Notes: generated by a model from the letters alone, not told the origin. DNA of 7,968 nt from an uncultured Bacilli bacterium (GCA_944351345.1 CALVPO010000163.1:1-7968), one strand, 5' to 3'; counted from the stretch's first letter, positions 1 to 7,920 are shown. Numbers and translations are program-made.

Positions 1-350
1 CTATGAATTTTATAGGTAGTAGGGTTTCTACTATTTGTGTTGGTATGGCAGCTTCTATGGCAGCATTTTTATTATCTAGTGGTGAAGTTGGGATGAGATA
101 TTGTTTGGAGAATGCTGAGGTTATGATTCATCAACCATTAGGAGGGGCTCAGGGGCAAGCTACAGAAATTAAGATAGCAGCAGAGCGTATATTAAAATTA
201 AAGAAAAAACTAAATAAAATATTGTCTCTTAATACGGGAAAAAGTCTTAGAAAAATTGAAAAAGATACGGAACGTGATTATTTTCTTGATAGTAAAGAAG
301 CTTTACAGTATGGTATTATTGATGATGTTTTGAAGAATAAGAAATTATAA
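1..350 (+). CDS. clpP: ATP-dependent Clp protease proteolytic subunit ClpP (3' part, 5' end outside the window)
   Basis: ClpP is a serine protease that forms a double heptameric barrel in the cytoplasm and degrades proteins fed to it by AAA+ unfoldases such as ClpX or ClpC. About 115 C-terminal residues are visible of a family length near 195. The reading frame is open at the left edge, and the methionine at base 3 is an internal residue of the conserved TMNFI segment, not the start. The nucleophile Ser lies in GMAASM (visible residue 18), His in MIHQPLGG (residue 43) and Asp in TERDYF (residue 92). Their spacings of 25 and 49 residues match the Ser97-His122-Asp171 triad of Bacillus ClpP. The handle region QGQATEI is intact. 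The residue before the Arg of the oligomerisation sensor is Glu, as in E. coli, rather than Asp. The gene faces rpoC convergently and no Clp ATPase gene is visible. A divergent second clpP copy cannot be excluded. Confidence 0.96.
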   Translation, partial: MNFIGSRVSTICVGMAASMAAFLLSSGEVGMRYCLENAEVMIHQPLGGAQGQATEIKIAAERILKLKKKLNKILSLNTGKSLRKIEKDTERDYFLDSKEALQYGIIDDVLKNKKL

Positions 351-352
351 TT

Positions 353-380
353 TCCACAATTTTGTGGATTTTTTTATTTT
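353..380 (+). terminator. Intrinsic terminator of clpP
   Basis: A short inverted repeat (TCCACA at 353-358, TGTGGA at 363-368, loop AATT) is followed directly by a run of seven T, an A and four more T. The stem begins two bases after the clpP TAA stop. The stem is only six pairs, so it may be a modest terminator, but the T-run is strong and the position is exactly right. Read on the minus strand, the bases after the stem are only weakly T-rich, so it is a poor backup for rpoC. Confidence 0.8.
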
Positions 381-444
381 AGAATTGTTATTAATAGGCA
401 CCTCTCATCTAATTTGCTTGTATAATTATTAAAGCGTTCCATAC

Positions 445-489
445 AAAAATAAAAAGAAGAACTATGTTAGTCCATAAATTCTTCTTCTA
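445..489 (-). terminator. Intrinsic terminator of rpoBC, overlapping the rpoC stop codon
   Basis: On the minus strand, the last three Glu codons of rpoC supply the 5' arm AAGAAGAA (486-479). This pairs with TTCTTCTT (461-454) just past the stop. Further in, TATG (476-473) pairs with CATA (466-463), with one U bulge and a possible U-G pair between the two helices. The six-base loop contains the last Asp codon and the TAA stop. The 3' arm runs straight into TTTATTTTT (453-445). A long stem plus T-run is the classical intrinsic terminator form. The stem is AT-rich in its lower part, so its strength is uncertain. It marks the end of the rpoBC transcript before the convergent clpP. Confidence 0.78.
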
Positions 490-3400
490 ATACTTCAGAT
501 GGTTCCTCATCATAGAATTCTTTTTCTAATGTATAACCAATATCCATATATTCTTTAGCACCTGTTCCTGCTGGTATTAACTTACCTATAATTACGTTTT
601 CTTTTAACCCGTGTAATTTATCTACGCTTCCCTTTACAGCTGCTTCTGTTAAGATTCTTGTTGTTTCTTGGAAAGATGCTGATGATAAGAATGAATCGGT
701 TTGTAATGCTGCTTTAGTAATTCCTAGTAATATTGGTTGTCCTATAGCTGGTTTTTTGCCTTGAATTATTACATCTCTGTTTCCTTCTGTAAATTCGTTT
801 ATTGATACGGTTGTACTTGGAACAAAGTCTGTATCTCCTGCTTCGACAATTCTTATTAGAGAAATCATTCTTTTTGCTATTAATTCAACGTGTTTATCAT
901 TAATATCAACACCTTGAGATCTATATACTTTCTGTACTTCTTTTAAGATGTATTGTTGTACAGTATTTGGATCTGTTACGGCTAGTAATTCTTTTGGAGA
1001 GACACTTCCTTCTGTTAATTGTTCTCCTACGTTGATTTTAGAGCCTTTTTCTACTTTTAGTTTTGCTCCATACATTGTTAAGTGTTCTCTTACTTCTTTA
1101 TCGTTCTTAATATATATTTTAAATCTGCCGTTTACATCTTCTATTTTTTCTACTATTCCGCTTATTTCAGCGATTGTAGCTTTTCCTTTTGGTGTACGTG
1201 CTTCAAATAATTCTTCAACACGTGGTAGACCTTGAGTTATATCTGTTCCAGCAACTCCACCTGTATGGAATGTTCTCATGGTTAATTGGGTTCCTGGTTC
1301 ACCGATTGATTGAGCTCCCATGATTCCTACAGCTTCTCCTATTTCAACAAGATTTCCTGTTGCTAGGTTACGGCCATAACATTTTTGACATACACCATGG
1401 TTAGTACGACAAGTTAAGACTGTTCTTATTTCTACTGTCTTTATTCCAGCTTTTATTATTTTATCTGCTATATTTTCTGTGATATAAGTGTCTTTGTCGC
1501 AGATTAATTCTTTTGTTTCTGGATTTATTACTTTCTTACTTGTAAATCTTCCTAGTATTCTGTCGTATAGTGGTTCTATTATTCCGTCTTTATCATCTGT
1601 GAAGGCACTTACTAATGATCCTTGAGTTGTTTTACAATCAACTTCTCTTACTATCATGTCTTGTGCTACGTCTACTAAACGTCTAGTCATGTAACCAGAG
1701 TCTGCTGTTTTTAGGGCTGTATCGGCACTTCCTTTACGAGCTCCATGAGTTGATAAGAAGAACTCTGATACTGATAGTCCATCGCTGAATGATGATAGAA
1801 TTGGAATTTCAACTGGTTCACCGTTTGGTTTTGCCATTATTCCACGCATACCTGCTAATTGTACGAAGTTAGAAATAGATCCACGAGCTTTAGAGTTCAT
1901 CATTATGAATATTGGATTATCTTCATATTCTTTTGATGTTGCGTATTCACTAAGTTCGTCTTGAATTTCTTCTTTTGCTCTATTCCATACATCTATTACT
2001 AGGTCAAATCTTTCTTTGTCTGTAATTAGACCTCTTTGAAATTGTTTGTTAATTTTTTTAACTTCTTTATTACTTCTTTCAACTATTTCTTCTTTTTTCT
2101 TACTTCTTACTATGTCTGAGTAAGCTATTGTAATGCCTGAGTAAGTTGAAAATTTGAATCCTTGATCTTTTAATTTATCTAGGAATATTGAAGTTTCTGT
2201 TGTTCTATAACGTTTGAACATTTGCGCAATTATTTTTTCTAGAGCACCTTTATTAAATGGTTTTGCTCTTTCCATATTTTTTATTTCTTCTTTTATATCT
2301 TTACCATAATCAATGAAATATCTAGCTGGAGTTATTCCTTCGATGTTTTCACTAGTTGGTTCGTTGATGTATGGGAAGGAATCTGGTAATATTTCGTTGA
2401 AGATTATTTTACCTGGTGTTGTTACTAGATATTTGTTTTTGTAAGTATCTAGGAATACTTTGTGTTTGAAAGAATTTACTGGTATTGCTATTCTTGTATG
2501 AAGAGTTATTTCTCTTCTTTCATAAGCCATTAGAGCTTCGTTAGTATTCTTGAATACTCTTCCTTCTCCTTCAACACCGTCTTTTTCCATTGTTATGTAA
2601 TAGTTTCCTAAGATCATGTCTTGAGATGGTGTAACGATTGGGTCACCATTTTTAGGACTTAGGATATTATTGGCTCCTAACATTAGTATTCTTGCTTCTG
2701 CTTTTGCTTCTTCTGATAGAGGTACATGGACAGCCATTTGGTCTCCATCGAAGTCAGCGTTAAATCCTGTTGTTACTAATGGGTGTAATCTTATAGCTTT
2801 TCCTGAGATTAATTTTGGTTCAAATGCTTGAATTCCTAATCTGTGTAATGTTGGAGCACGGTTTAACATTACTGGATGTTCTTTTATTACTTCTTCTACT
2901 ACGTCCCATACTTTTTCGTCTTTGTTTTCAATCATTTTTTTAGCAGCTTTTATGTTATTTGCTAGTTCTTTGGAAACTAAACCATTAATAACATGTGGTT
3001 TGAATAATTCAAGAGCCATATCTTTAGGAATTCCACATTGATACATTTTTAGGTCTGGTCCTACTACAATAACTGAACGACCTGAATAGTCAACACGTTT
3101 TCCAAGTAGGTTTTGACGGAAACGTCCTTGTTTTCCTTTTAGCATGCTAGATAATGATTTTAGTGCTCTATTACCTGCTCCTGTTACGCTTCTGCCACGA
3201 CGTCCGTTGTCAAATAATGCGTCAACTGCTTCTTGTAACATACGTCTTTCGTTTTGAATTATTATAGAAGGGGCTCCTAATTCTATTAGTTTTTTTAGTC
3301 TGTTATTTCTGTTAATTACTCTTCTATATAAATCGTTTAAATCTGATGTTGCAAATCTACCACCGTCTAATTGGATCATTGGTCTTAATTCTGGTGGTAT

Positions 3401-4099
3401 TACTGGTAATGCTTCTAGAATCATCCATTCTGGTTTATTTCCTGATGTTGCAAAAGCATTTAAGACATCTAATCTTTTTACTAGACGTATTCTTCTTTGT
3501 CCTGTTGCATTTTTTAACTCTTCTTGTAATTCGTGTAATTCTTTTTCAACGTCTACTTCACTTAATAATTGCTTTATAGCAGCAGCACCCATGCCTACTT
3601 TGAAAGTATTACCATATTTTTCATAATAAATTCTATATTCTTTGTCAGATAATGTTTGTTTTTTTACTAATGTTGTTGCTCCAGGATCTAAAACTACATA
3701 AGATACAAAATATATTACTTCTTCTAGATCTCTAGGAGACATATCTAAGCATAGGCCTATGTAAGAAGGAATTCCTTTTACATACCAAATATGGCTTACT
3801 GGTGATGCTAGTTCTATGTGTCCCATTCTTTCTCTTCTTACTTTAGACTTTGTTACTTCTACACCACAACGGTCACAGATAATTCCTTTATATCTAACTC
3901 TTTTGTATTTTCCACAATTACATTCATAATCTCTAGTTGGACCAAAGATTTTTTCACAGAATAGTCCATCACGTTCTGGTTTTAGAGTTCTGTAATTTAT
4001 TGTTTCTGGTTTTTTTACTTCTCCATATGACCATTCACGAATTTGTTCAGGAGAAGCAATTCCAATTTTTAAAGCTTTAAAATTATTAGCCTCTACCAT
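467..4099 (-). CDS. rpoC: DNA-directed RNA polymerase subunit beta' (RpoC)
   Basis: RpoC is the beta' subunit of RNA polymerase, which carries the catalytic magnesium and most of the clamp. The product has 1210 residues, close to the Bacillus protein (about 1200). Features in order: the N-terminal zinc site with Cys60, Cys62, Cys75 and Cys78; the clamp and rudder region with QGRFRQNLLGKRVDYSGRSV near 324-342; the catalytic NADFDGDQ at 447-454 with Asp449, Asp451 and Asp453 chelating magnesium; the bridge helix around 766-803; the second zinc site Cys822, Cys897, Cys904, Cys907; and the trigger loop MRTFHTGGVAG near 941-951 with catalytic-type His945. There is no large insertion in the trigger loop, unlike proteobacterial beta'. 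The ATG is supported by a perfect Shine-Dalgarno and by alignment of the NNFKALKIGIASPEQI start to the family. It overlaps the rpoB stop by one base, implying translational coupling. The C-terminus is acidic and its codons form half of a terminator stem. No frameshift or missing key residue is seen. Confidence 0.99.
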   Translation of the reverse strand: MVEANNFKALKIGIASPEQIREWSYGEVKKPETINYRTLKPERDGLFCEKIFGPTRDYECNCGKYKRVRYKGIICDRCGVEVTKSKVRRERMGHIELASPVSHIWYVKGIPSYIGLCLDMSPRDLEEVIYFVSYVVLDPGATTLVKKQTLSDKEYRIYYEKYGNTFKVGMGAAAIKQLLSEVDVEKELHELQEELKNATGQRRIRLVKRLDVLNAFATSGNKPEWMILEALPVIPPELRPMIQLDGGRFATSDLNDLYRRVINRNNRLKKLIELGAPSIIIQNERRMLQEAVDALFDNGRRGRSVTGAGNRALKSLSSMLKGKQGRFRQNLLGKRVDYSGRSVIVVGPDLKMYQCGIPKDMALELFKPHVINGLVSKELANNIKAAKKMIENKDEKVWDVVEEVIKEHPVMLNRAPTLHRLGIQAFEPKLISGKAIRLHPLVTTGFNADFDGDQMAVHVPLSEEAKAEARILMLGANNILSPKNGDPIVTPSQDMILGNYYITMEKDGVEGEGRVFKNTNEALMAYERREITLHTRIAIPVNSFKHKVFLDTYKNKYLVTTPGKIIFNEILPDSFPYINEPTSENIEGITPARYFIDYGKDIKEEIKNMERAKPFNKGALEKIIAQMFKRYRTTETSIFLDKLKDQGFKFSTYSGITIAYSDIVRSKKKEEIVERSNKEVKKINKQFQRGLITDKERFDLVIDVWNRAKEEIQDELSEYATSKEYEDNPIFIMMNSKARGSISNFVQLAGMRGIMAKPNGEPVEIPILSSFSDGLSVSEFFLSTHGARKGSADTALKTADSGYMTRRLVDVAQDMIVREVDCKTTQGSLVSAFTDDKDGIIEPLYDRILGRFTSKKVINPETKELICDKDTYITENIADKIIKAGIKTVEIRTVLTCRTNHGVCQKCYGRNLATGNLVEIGEAVGIMGAQSIGEPGTQLTMRTFHTGGVAGTDITQGLPRVEELFEARTPKGKATIAEISGIVEKIEDVNGRFKIYIKNDKEVREHLTMYGAKLKVEKGSKINVGEQLTEGSVSPKELLAVTDPNTVQQYILKEVQKVYRSQGVDINDKHVELIAKRMISLIRIVEAGDTDFVPSTTVSINEFTEGNRDVIIQGKKPAIGQPILLGITKAALQTDSFLSSASFQETTRILTEAAVKGSVDKLHGLKENVIIGKLIPAGTGAKEYMDIGYTLEKEFYDEEPSEVLEEEFMD

Positions 4100-7000
4100 T
4101 AGAACTCACCTCCTATTTCTTTGGTTTCTTCGAGATCTTCATCTAATTCTTCTTCGTATTCTTCTAAATCTTCATATTCATCTTCTAAATTATTTGGATT
4201 AGCTTCATCATAGTCATCTAATTCGTCATAATCGTCTTCTAAAACATCTTCTTCATCTGCTAGTGAGTCTAATGATTCTTTTTTATCTGTTATTTCTTCT
4301 ACTAGTGGTGTATCATTTTCTTCACTATCTTCTAGATTTTCTAGTTCTTTAAAACCTACTTCTTCATCATCATTGTTAATGACTGAAATATTTAGACCTA
4401 ATGCTTGGAATTCTTTTATTAATACGCGGAATGCTTCTGGAATTCCTGGTCCTGGTAATGGATTACCTTTTACAATTGATTCGTAAACTTTAACACGTCC
4501 TACTACGTCGTCTGACTTATATGTTAGTATTTCTTGTAATACATGTGATGCTCCGTATGCTTCAAGAGCCCATATTTCCATTTCACCAAATCTTTGTCCA
4601 CCGAATTGAGCTTTACCTCCTAGTGGTTGTTGAGTTACTAGTGAATATGGTCCTGTTGACCTTGCATGTAGTTTATCGTCAACCATGTGATGTAATTTTA
4701 CGAAATACATGACACCTACACTGATACGGTGATCAAATGGTTCACCAGTTCTACCATCATAAAGAACTGTTTTTCCATCTTCATCCATACTGGCTTCTTT
4801 CATCATTGCTTGTACATCTTCGATGCTTGCTCCATCTAATACTGGTGTTGCTACATGAACACCTAGTTTTTTACAAGCCATTCCCATATGTAATTCTAAT
4901 ACTTGTCCAATATTCATACGTGATGGTACACCTTGTGGATTTAACATGATATCAATTGGAGTACCGTCTGGTAAATATGGCATATCTTCTTCTGGTAATA
5001 TTAGAGATATAACACCTTTATTACCATGTCTTCCTGACATTTTGTCTCCTATTTGAATTTTACGTTTTTGAATTATATATACTCTAACTACTTTACTTAC
5101 TCCACTTGGTAATTCATCGTTATCTTCTTTAGTATATACTTTTACATCATGAACAATTCCTTCTCCACCATGTGGTACTGTTAATGAAGAATTTCTTACT
5201 TCTCTTGTTTTTTCTCCAAAAATAGCATGTAATAATTTTTCTTCACTAGTTAAATCGGCCATTCCTTTTGGTGTTACTTTACCTACTAAGATATCTCCTT
5301 CTTTTACTTCTGTTCCTATTTTTATGATACCATTTTCATCTAAGTTTTTACGGGCATCTTCACTTACGTTAGGAATATCTCTTGTTATTTCTTCTGGTCC
5401 TAATTTTGTATCACGACATTGAGTTTCATAATCTTCTATATGAAGTGAAGTATAGACATCTTCTTTAACTAATCTTTCATTCATTATAACAGCATCTTCA
5501 AAATTATATCCATTGAAGGTCATAAATGCTATGGTCATATTTTTACCTAAAGCTAATTCACCTTTATCAGTACTTGGACCATCAGCTATTATTTGGCCAC
5601 GTCTAATTTTGTCTCCTGCTCTTACAATTGGTCTATGATTAGCTGTTTCACCTTGGTTAGATCTTTCAAATGTTGATAATTCGTAAGTATCTGTACCTTT
5701 AGCGTTTTTTACAACTATTTTTTTAGCATCTACATATTCTACTATTCCTTCTGCTTTTGATACAACTACTGCACCACTATCTCTTGCTGCTACATATTCT
5801 ACACCTGTTCCTACATATGGAGCTTCTGTTGTTAGAAGTGGTAGTGCTTGACGTTGCATGTTAGCACCCATTAGAGCACGAGTTGCGTCGTCATGTTCTA
5901 GGAATGGAATTAAACTTGTTGTTACTGATACAACTTGTTGTGGAGATACGTCTATATAGTCAACTTTATCTGCTGGTATTATTACATTTTCTCCATTTAG
6001 TCTTCCAGCTACTTGTTCATCTTCAATATATCCTTCATCATTTACATTAACTGTTGCTTGAGAAATATAAAAGTCTTGTTCTTCATTGGCAGTTAAATAT
6101 TCTACTTTATCAGTTAATTTTCTATTTTCTACTTTACGATATGGTGTTTGAATAAAGCCATATTCATCTACTTTAGCATAACTTGCTAAGGAAGTTATTA
6201 ATCCAATATTTTGACCTTCTGGAGATTCAATTGGACATATTCTTCCGTAGTGAGAAGGGTTAACGTCACGAACTTCCATTCCAGCTCTATCTCTAGATAA
6301 TCCACCTGGTCCTAGAGCTGATAATCTTCTTTTATGAGTTAACTCTGCTATTGGGTTAACTTGATCCATGAATTGTGATAATTGGCTTGATCCAAAGAAT
6401 TCTTTGATTACTGCTGTTACTGGTCTTATGTTAATTAAACTCTTTGGGGTTACTGTTTCGATATCTTGAGTAGTCATTCTTTCTCTTACTACTCTTTCCA
6501 TACGTGCTAGTCCAATTTTTAATTGATTTTGTAATAACTCTCCTACTTGTCTTATACGTCTATTACCTAAATGGTCTATTTCATCGTCATGTCCTATTCC
6601 TTCTAGTAAGTTTAGATAGTAAGATACTGTTGCATAAACATCTGAAATAGTCAATATTCTAGTATCTAGAGTTTGGTCATTACCAATTACTTTTACTTTT
6701 TTAGTTGGATCTTTTGGTGAATATAGATATAATACTTGGATAGTATTGTGAGTATCTAATTCTTCGTTTGTTTTTACAGTAACTCTACCATATCCATTTT
6801 CAAGTAATTCTTGTAATTTTTCATATACTTCTTTGGTTATTTTTGTTCCATCAGTAAAGATTGTTTCACCATCTACTACTATATCTTGAGCTAAGGTATT
6901 ATTTAATAATCTATCTGTTATGTTTAGACGTTTATTAAATTTATATCTTCCAACTTTTGCTAAATCATAACGAAAATTATCAAAAAATCTAGTGATTAAT

Positions 7001-7761
7001 TGATTCTTTGCTGAATCTAGTGTTGTTGGTTCACCTGGTCTTAATTTTTCATAAATTTCTATTAAGGCTTCATCTGTATTTTTTGTTGAATCCTTATCCA
7101 TAGTATTTTGTAGATAAGTATTTTTATCGAATACTTCAAATATTTCTTCGTTAGATGATAGACCAAATGCTCTTAATAGGGTTGTTATTGGCACTTTTCT
7201 AGTTCTGTCTATTCTAACATATATAACATCTTTAGCATCGGTTTCATATTCTAACCATGTACCACGCGTTGGAATAACTTTTGCTGCATAAACTGGTTTA
7301 CCATTCTTGTCAAGTTCTTTTGAATAGTAAACACTAGGAGATCTAACTAATTGGGATACAATTACTCTTTCTGCACCGTTAATAATAAATGTTCCACTTT
7401 CGGTCATTAGTGGCATATCTCCTAAAAATATTTCTTGTTCTTTTACTTCTCCTGTTTCGTTATTAAAAAGTCTAGTTTGGACTTTTAATGGAGATGCATA
7501 AGTAATTTGTCTGTCTTTACATTCTTTTAGAGAATATCTTGGAGTATCAAATTCGTATTCTCCAAATTCTAATGATAAACTTCCTGAAAAACTTTCAATA
7601 GGGAATAAATCTTCAAATACTTCTTTTATTCCTTCTTTTACGAACCATTGATATGATTCTTTTTGAATTTGTAGTAAATTATCAAGTTCTAATGAATTTT
7701 TGATCATAGAGAAATTTCTTCTTTTTCTATAATCACCGCTTTGCTTTAATTTATAAGCCAT
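4099..7761 (-). CDS. rpoB: DNA-directed RNA polymerase subunit beta (RpoB)
   Basis: RpoB is the beta subunit of RNA polymerase and forms the other half of the active-site cleft and the RNA exit flap. The product has 1220 residues, slightly longer than the Bacillus protein (about 1190), with the extra length at the C-terminus. Visible landmarks: ESGTFIINGAERVIVSQLVR at 121-140; the rifampicin-binding cluster at 457-487 with Gln463, Asp466, His476, Arg479 and Ser481 all in the usual sensitive form; HYGRICPIESPEGQNIGL at 504-521; GYNFEDA at 751-757 with acidic Glu755 and Asp756 near the active site; the flap around 840-875; GDKMSGRHGNKG at 905-916 with Lys907 and Lys915, equivalent to E. coli Lys1065 and Lys1073; and the C-terminal clamp segment GGQRFGEMEIWALEAYGA at 1054-1071. 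After about residue 1128 comes a low-complexity acidic tail. In residues 1141-1220, 41 of 80 are Asp or Glu and only three are basic. The ATG start has a good Shine-Dalgarno and gives the canonical N-terminus. The gene is co-transcribed with rpoC. Confidence 0.99.
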   Translation of the reverse strand: MAYKLKQSGDYRKRRNFSMIKNSLELDNLLQIQKESYQWFVKEGIKEVFEDLFPIESFSGSLSLEFGEYEFDTPRYSLKECKDRQITYASPLKVQTRLFNNETGEVKEQEIFLGDMPLMTESGTFIINGAERVIVSQLVRSPSVYYSKELDKNGKPVYAAKVIPTRGTWLEYETDAKDVIYVRIDRTRKVPITTLLRAFGLSSNEEIFEVFDKNTYLQNTMDKDSTKNTDEALIEIYEKLRPGEPTTLDSAKNQLITRFFDNFRYDLAKVGRYKFNKRLNITDRLLNNTLAQDIVVDGETIFTDGTKITKEVYEKLQELLENGYGRVTVKTNEELDTHNTIQVLYLYSPKDPTKKVKVIGNDQTLDTRILTISDVYATVSYYLNLLEGIGHDDEIDHLGNRRIRQVGELLQNQLKIGLARMERVVRERMTTQDIETVTPKSLINIRPVTAVIKEFFGSSQLSQFMDQVNPIAELTHKRRLSALGPGGLSRDRAGMEVRDVNPSHYGRICPIESPEGQNIGLITSLASYAKVDEYGFIQTPYRKVENRKLTDKVEYLTANEEQDFYISQATVNVNDEGYIEDEQVAGRLNGENVIIPADKVDYIDVSPQQVVSVTTSLIPFLEHDDATRALMGANMQRQALPLLTTEAPYVGTGVEYVAARDSGAVVVSKAEGIVEYVDAKKIVVKNAKGTDTYELSTFERSNQGETANHRPIVRAGDKIRRGQIIADGPSTDKGELALGKNMTIAFMTFNGYNFEDAVIMNERLVKEDVYTSLHIEDYETQCRDTKLGPEEITRDIPNVSEDARKNLDENGIIKIGTEVKEGDILVGKVTPKGMADLTSEEKLLHAIFGEKTREVRNSSLTVPHGGEGIVHDVKVYTKEDNDELPSGVSKVVRVYIIQKRKIQIGDKMSGRHGNKGVISLILPEEDMPYLPDGTPIDIMLNPQGVPSRMNIGQVLELHMGMACKKLGVHVATPVLDGASIEDVQAMMKEASMDEDGKTVLYDGRTGEPFDHRISVGVMYFVKLHHMVDDKLHARSTGPYSLVTQQPLGGKAQFGGQRFGEMEIWALEAYGASHVLQEILTYKSDDVVGRVKVYESIVKGNPLPGPGIPEAFRVLIKEFQALGLNISVINNDDEEVGFKELENLEDSEENDTPLVEEITDKKESLDSLADEEDVLEDDYDELDDYDEANPNNLEDEYEDLEEYEEELDEDLEETKEIGGEF
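4102..4341 (-). other. Acidic low-complexity C-terminal tail of RpoB
   Basis: This part of rpoB encodes residues 1141-1220, after the last conserved clamp segment. By direct count it has 41 Asp or Glu residues and three Lys, with several Tyr spaced among them (for example DDYDELDDYDE and LEDEYEDLEEYEEEL). It has no fold-like hydrophobic pattern and is probably disordered. The mRNA here is strongly purine-rich because of GAA, GAT and GAG codons. Bacillus RpoB also ends in an acidic segment, but as I recall it that one is shorter and less extreme. The function is unknown. Electrostatic effects on nucleic acids or binding of a partner are guesses. Confidence 0.85.
4107..4114 (-). promoter_or_regulatory. 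Ribosome binding site of rpoC inside the rpoB 3' end
   Basis: The minus strand reads AGGAGGTG here, a full match to the anti-Shine-Dalgarno end of 16S rRNA, seven bases before the rpoC ATG. It is embedded in the rpoB codons for the near-terminal Ile-Gly-Gly-Glu. The stop and start are fused as TAATG (4101 to 4097), so ribosomes finishing rpoB are ideally placed to reinitiate on rpoC. This fixes the rpoC start. Confidence 0.93.
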
Positions 7762-7768
7762 TAAATTT

Positions 7769-7775
7769 CACCCCT
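7769..7775 (-). promoter_or_regulatory. Ribosome binding site of rpoB
   Basis: The minus strand carries AGGGGTG seven bases before the rpoB ATG, a near match to AGGAGGTG with one base different. There is no other in-frame start with a better site, and the resulting N-terminus (MAYKLKQSGDYRKRRNFSM) has the normal family form. Confidence 0.85.
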
Positions 7776-7831
7776 ATGCCTAGATTTTTTTATTTTATCA
7801 CGCCGAAAAAGAGACGCGTTTCCAATATATA

Positions 7832-7860
7832 ATATTAGCACCTCTCTTGTAAAAAGTCAA
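7832..7860 (-). promoter_or_regulatory. Sigma-A type promoter of rpoBC with extended -10
   Basis: On the minus strand, TTGACT (7860-7855) and TAATAT (7837-7832) are separated by exactly 17 bases. A TG one base before the -10 gives an extended -10 (TGCTAATAT). Each hexamer differs from consensus at one or two positions. Transcription should begin near 7820-7826, leaving a leader of about 60-65 bases before the rpoB ATG. The leader contains A-rich stretches and a weak four-pair ACGC/GCGT inverted repeat, but no riboswitch or long attenuator that I can recognise. This indicates that rpoBC can be transcribed without an upstream ribosomal-protein promoter. Confidence 0.85.
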
Positions 7861-7865
7861 TTGAA

Positions 7866-7887
7866 AAAGTTCGGAAAACTGAACTTT
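7866..7887. repeat. Inverted repeat just upstream of the rpoB promoter -35
   Basis: AAAGTTC (7866-7872) and GAACTTT (7881-7887) form a perfect seven-base inverted repeat with an eight-base spacer, five bases upstream of the -35 hexamer. Transcribed from the minus strand it gives a stem whose 3' arm ends in TTTTTC, like a weak intrinsic terminator for an upstream gene. Transcribed from the plus strand the stem can extend to nine pairs with an AAAA loop, but no T-run follows. It could instead be an operator. The sequence does not decide between these. Confidence 0.55.
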
Positions 7888-7920
7888 CGCTCTTAATTAG
7901 TTAGTATTTACAGCCATGCT

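Noticed and set aside
3..5. ATG at base 3 as the start of clpP
   Set aside because: It corresponds to an internal Met of the conserved TMNFI segment. The preceding two bases CT fit the Thr codon, and about 80 N-terminal residues are missing to the left.
421..426. Perfect TATAAT on the plus strand in the clpP-rpoC gap
   Set aside because: No -35 like hexamer lies 16-18 bases upstream, the TG is directly adjacent rather than one base away, and transcription from it would run antisense into rpoC. It is likely chance in AT-rich DNA.
948..1235. Plus-strand open frame of 95 codons inside rpoC
   Set aside because: It is antisense to conserved beta' sequence, has no Shine-Dalgarno and no recognisable protein features. 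The same holds for the plus-strand frames at 3346-3579, 4521-4712 and 4737-4949.
467..7761. Alternative genetic code with TGA as Trp, considered because of the Mollicutes-like AT content
   Set aside because: The Trp positions checked in both polymerase genes are TGG and the reading frames contain no in-frame TGA, so the standard bacterial code is sufficient.
7790..7825. Possible leader peptide from a TTG codon before rpoB, reading METRLFFGVIK then stop
   Set aside because: The start would coincide with the predicted transcription start, and the only Shine-Dalgarno-like sequence is 13 bases away inside the promoter, so it would not be in the RNA.
7835..7841. TTAGCAC resembling a half of the CIRCE heat-shock operator
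   Set aside because: CIRCE needs the partner GAGTGCTAA after a nine-base spacer, and that is absent. The bases are explained by the extended -10 of the promoter.
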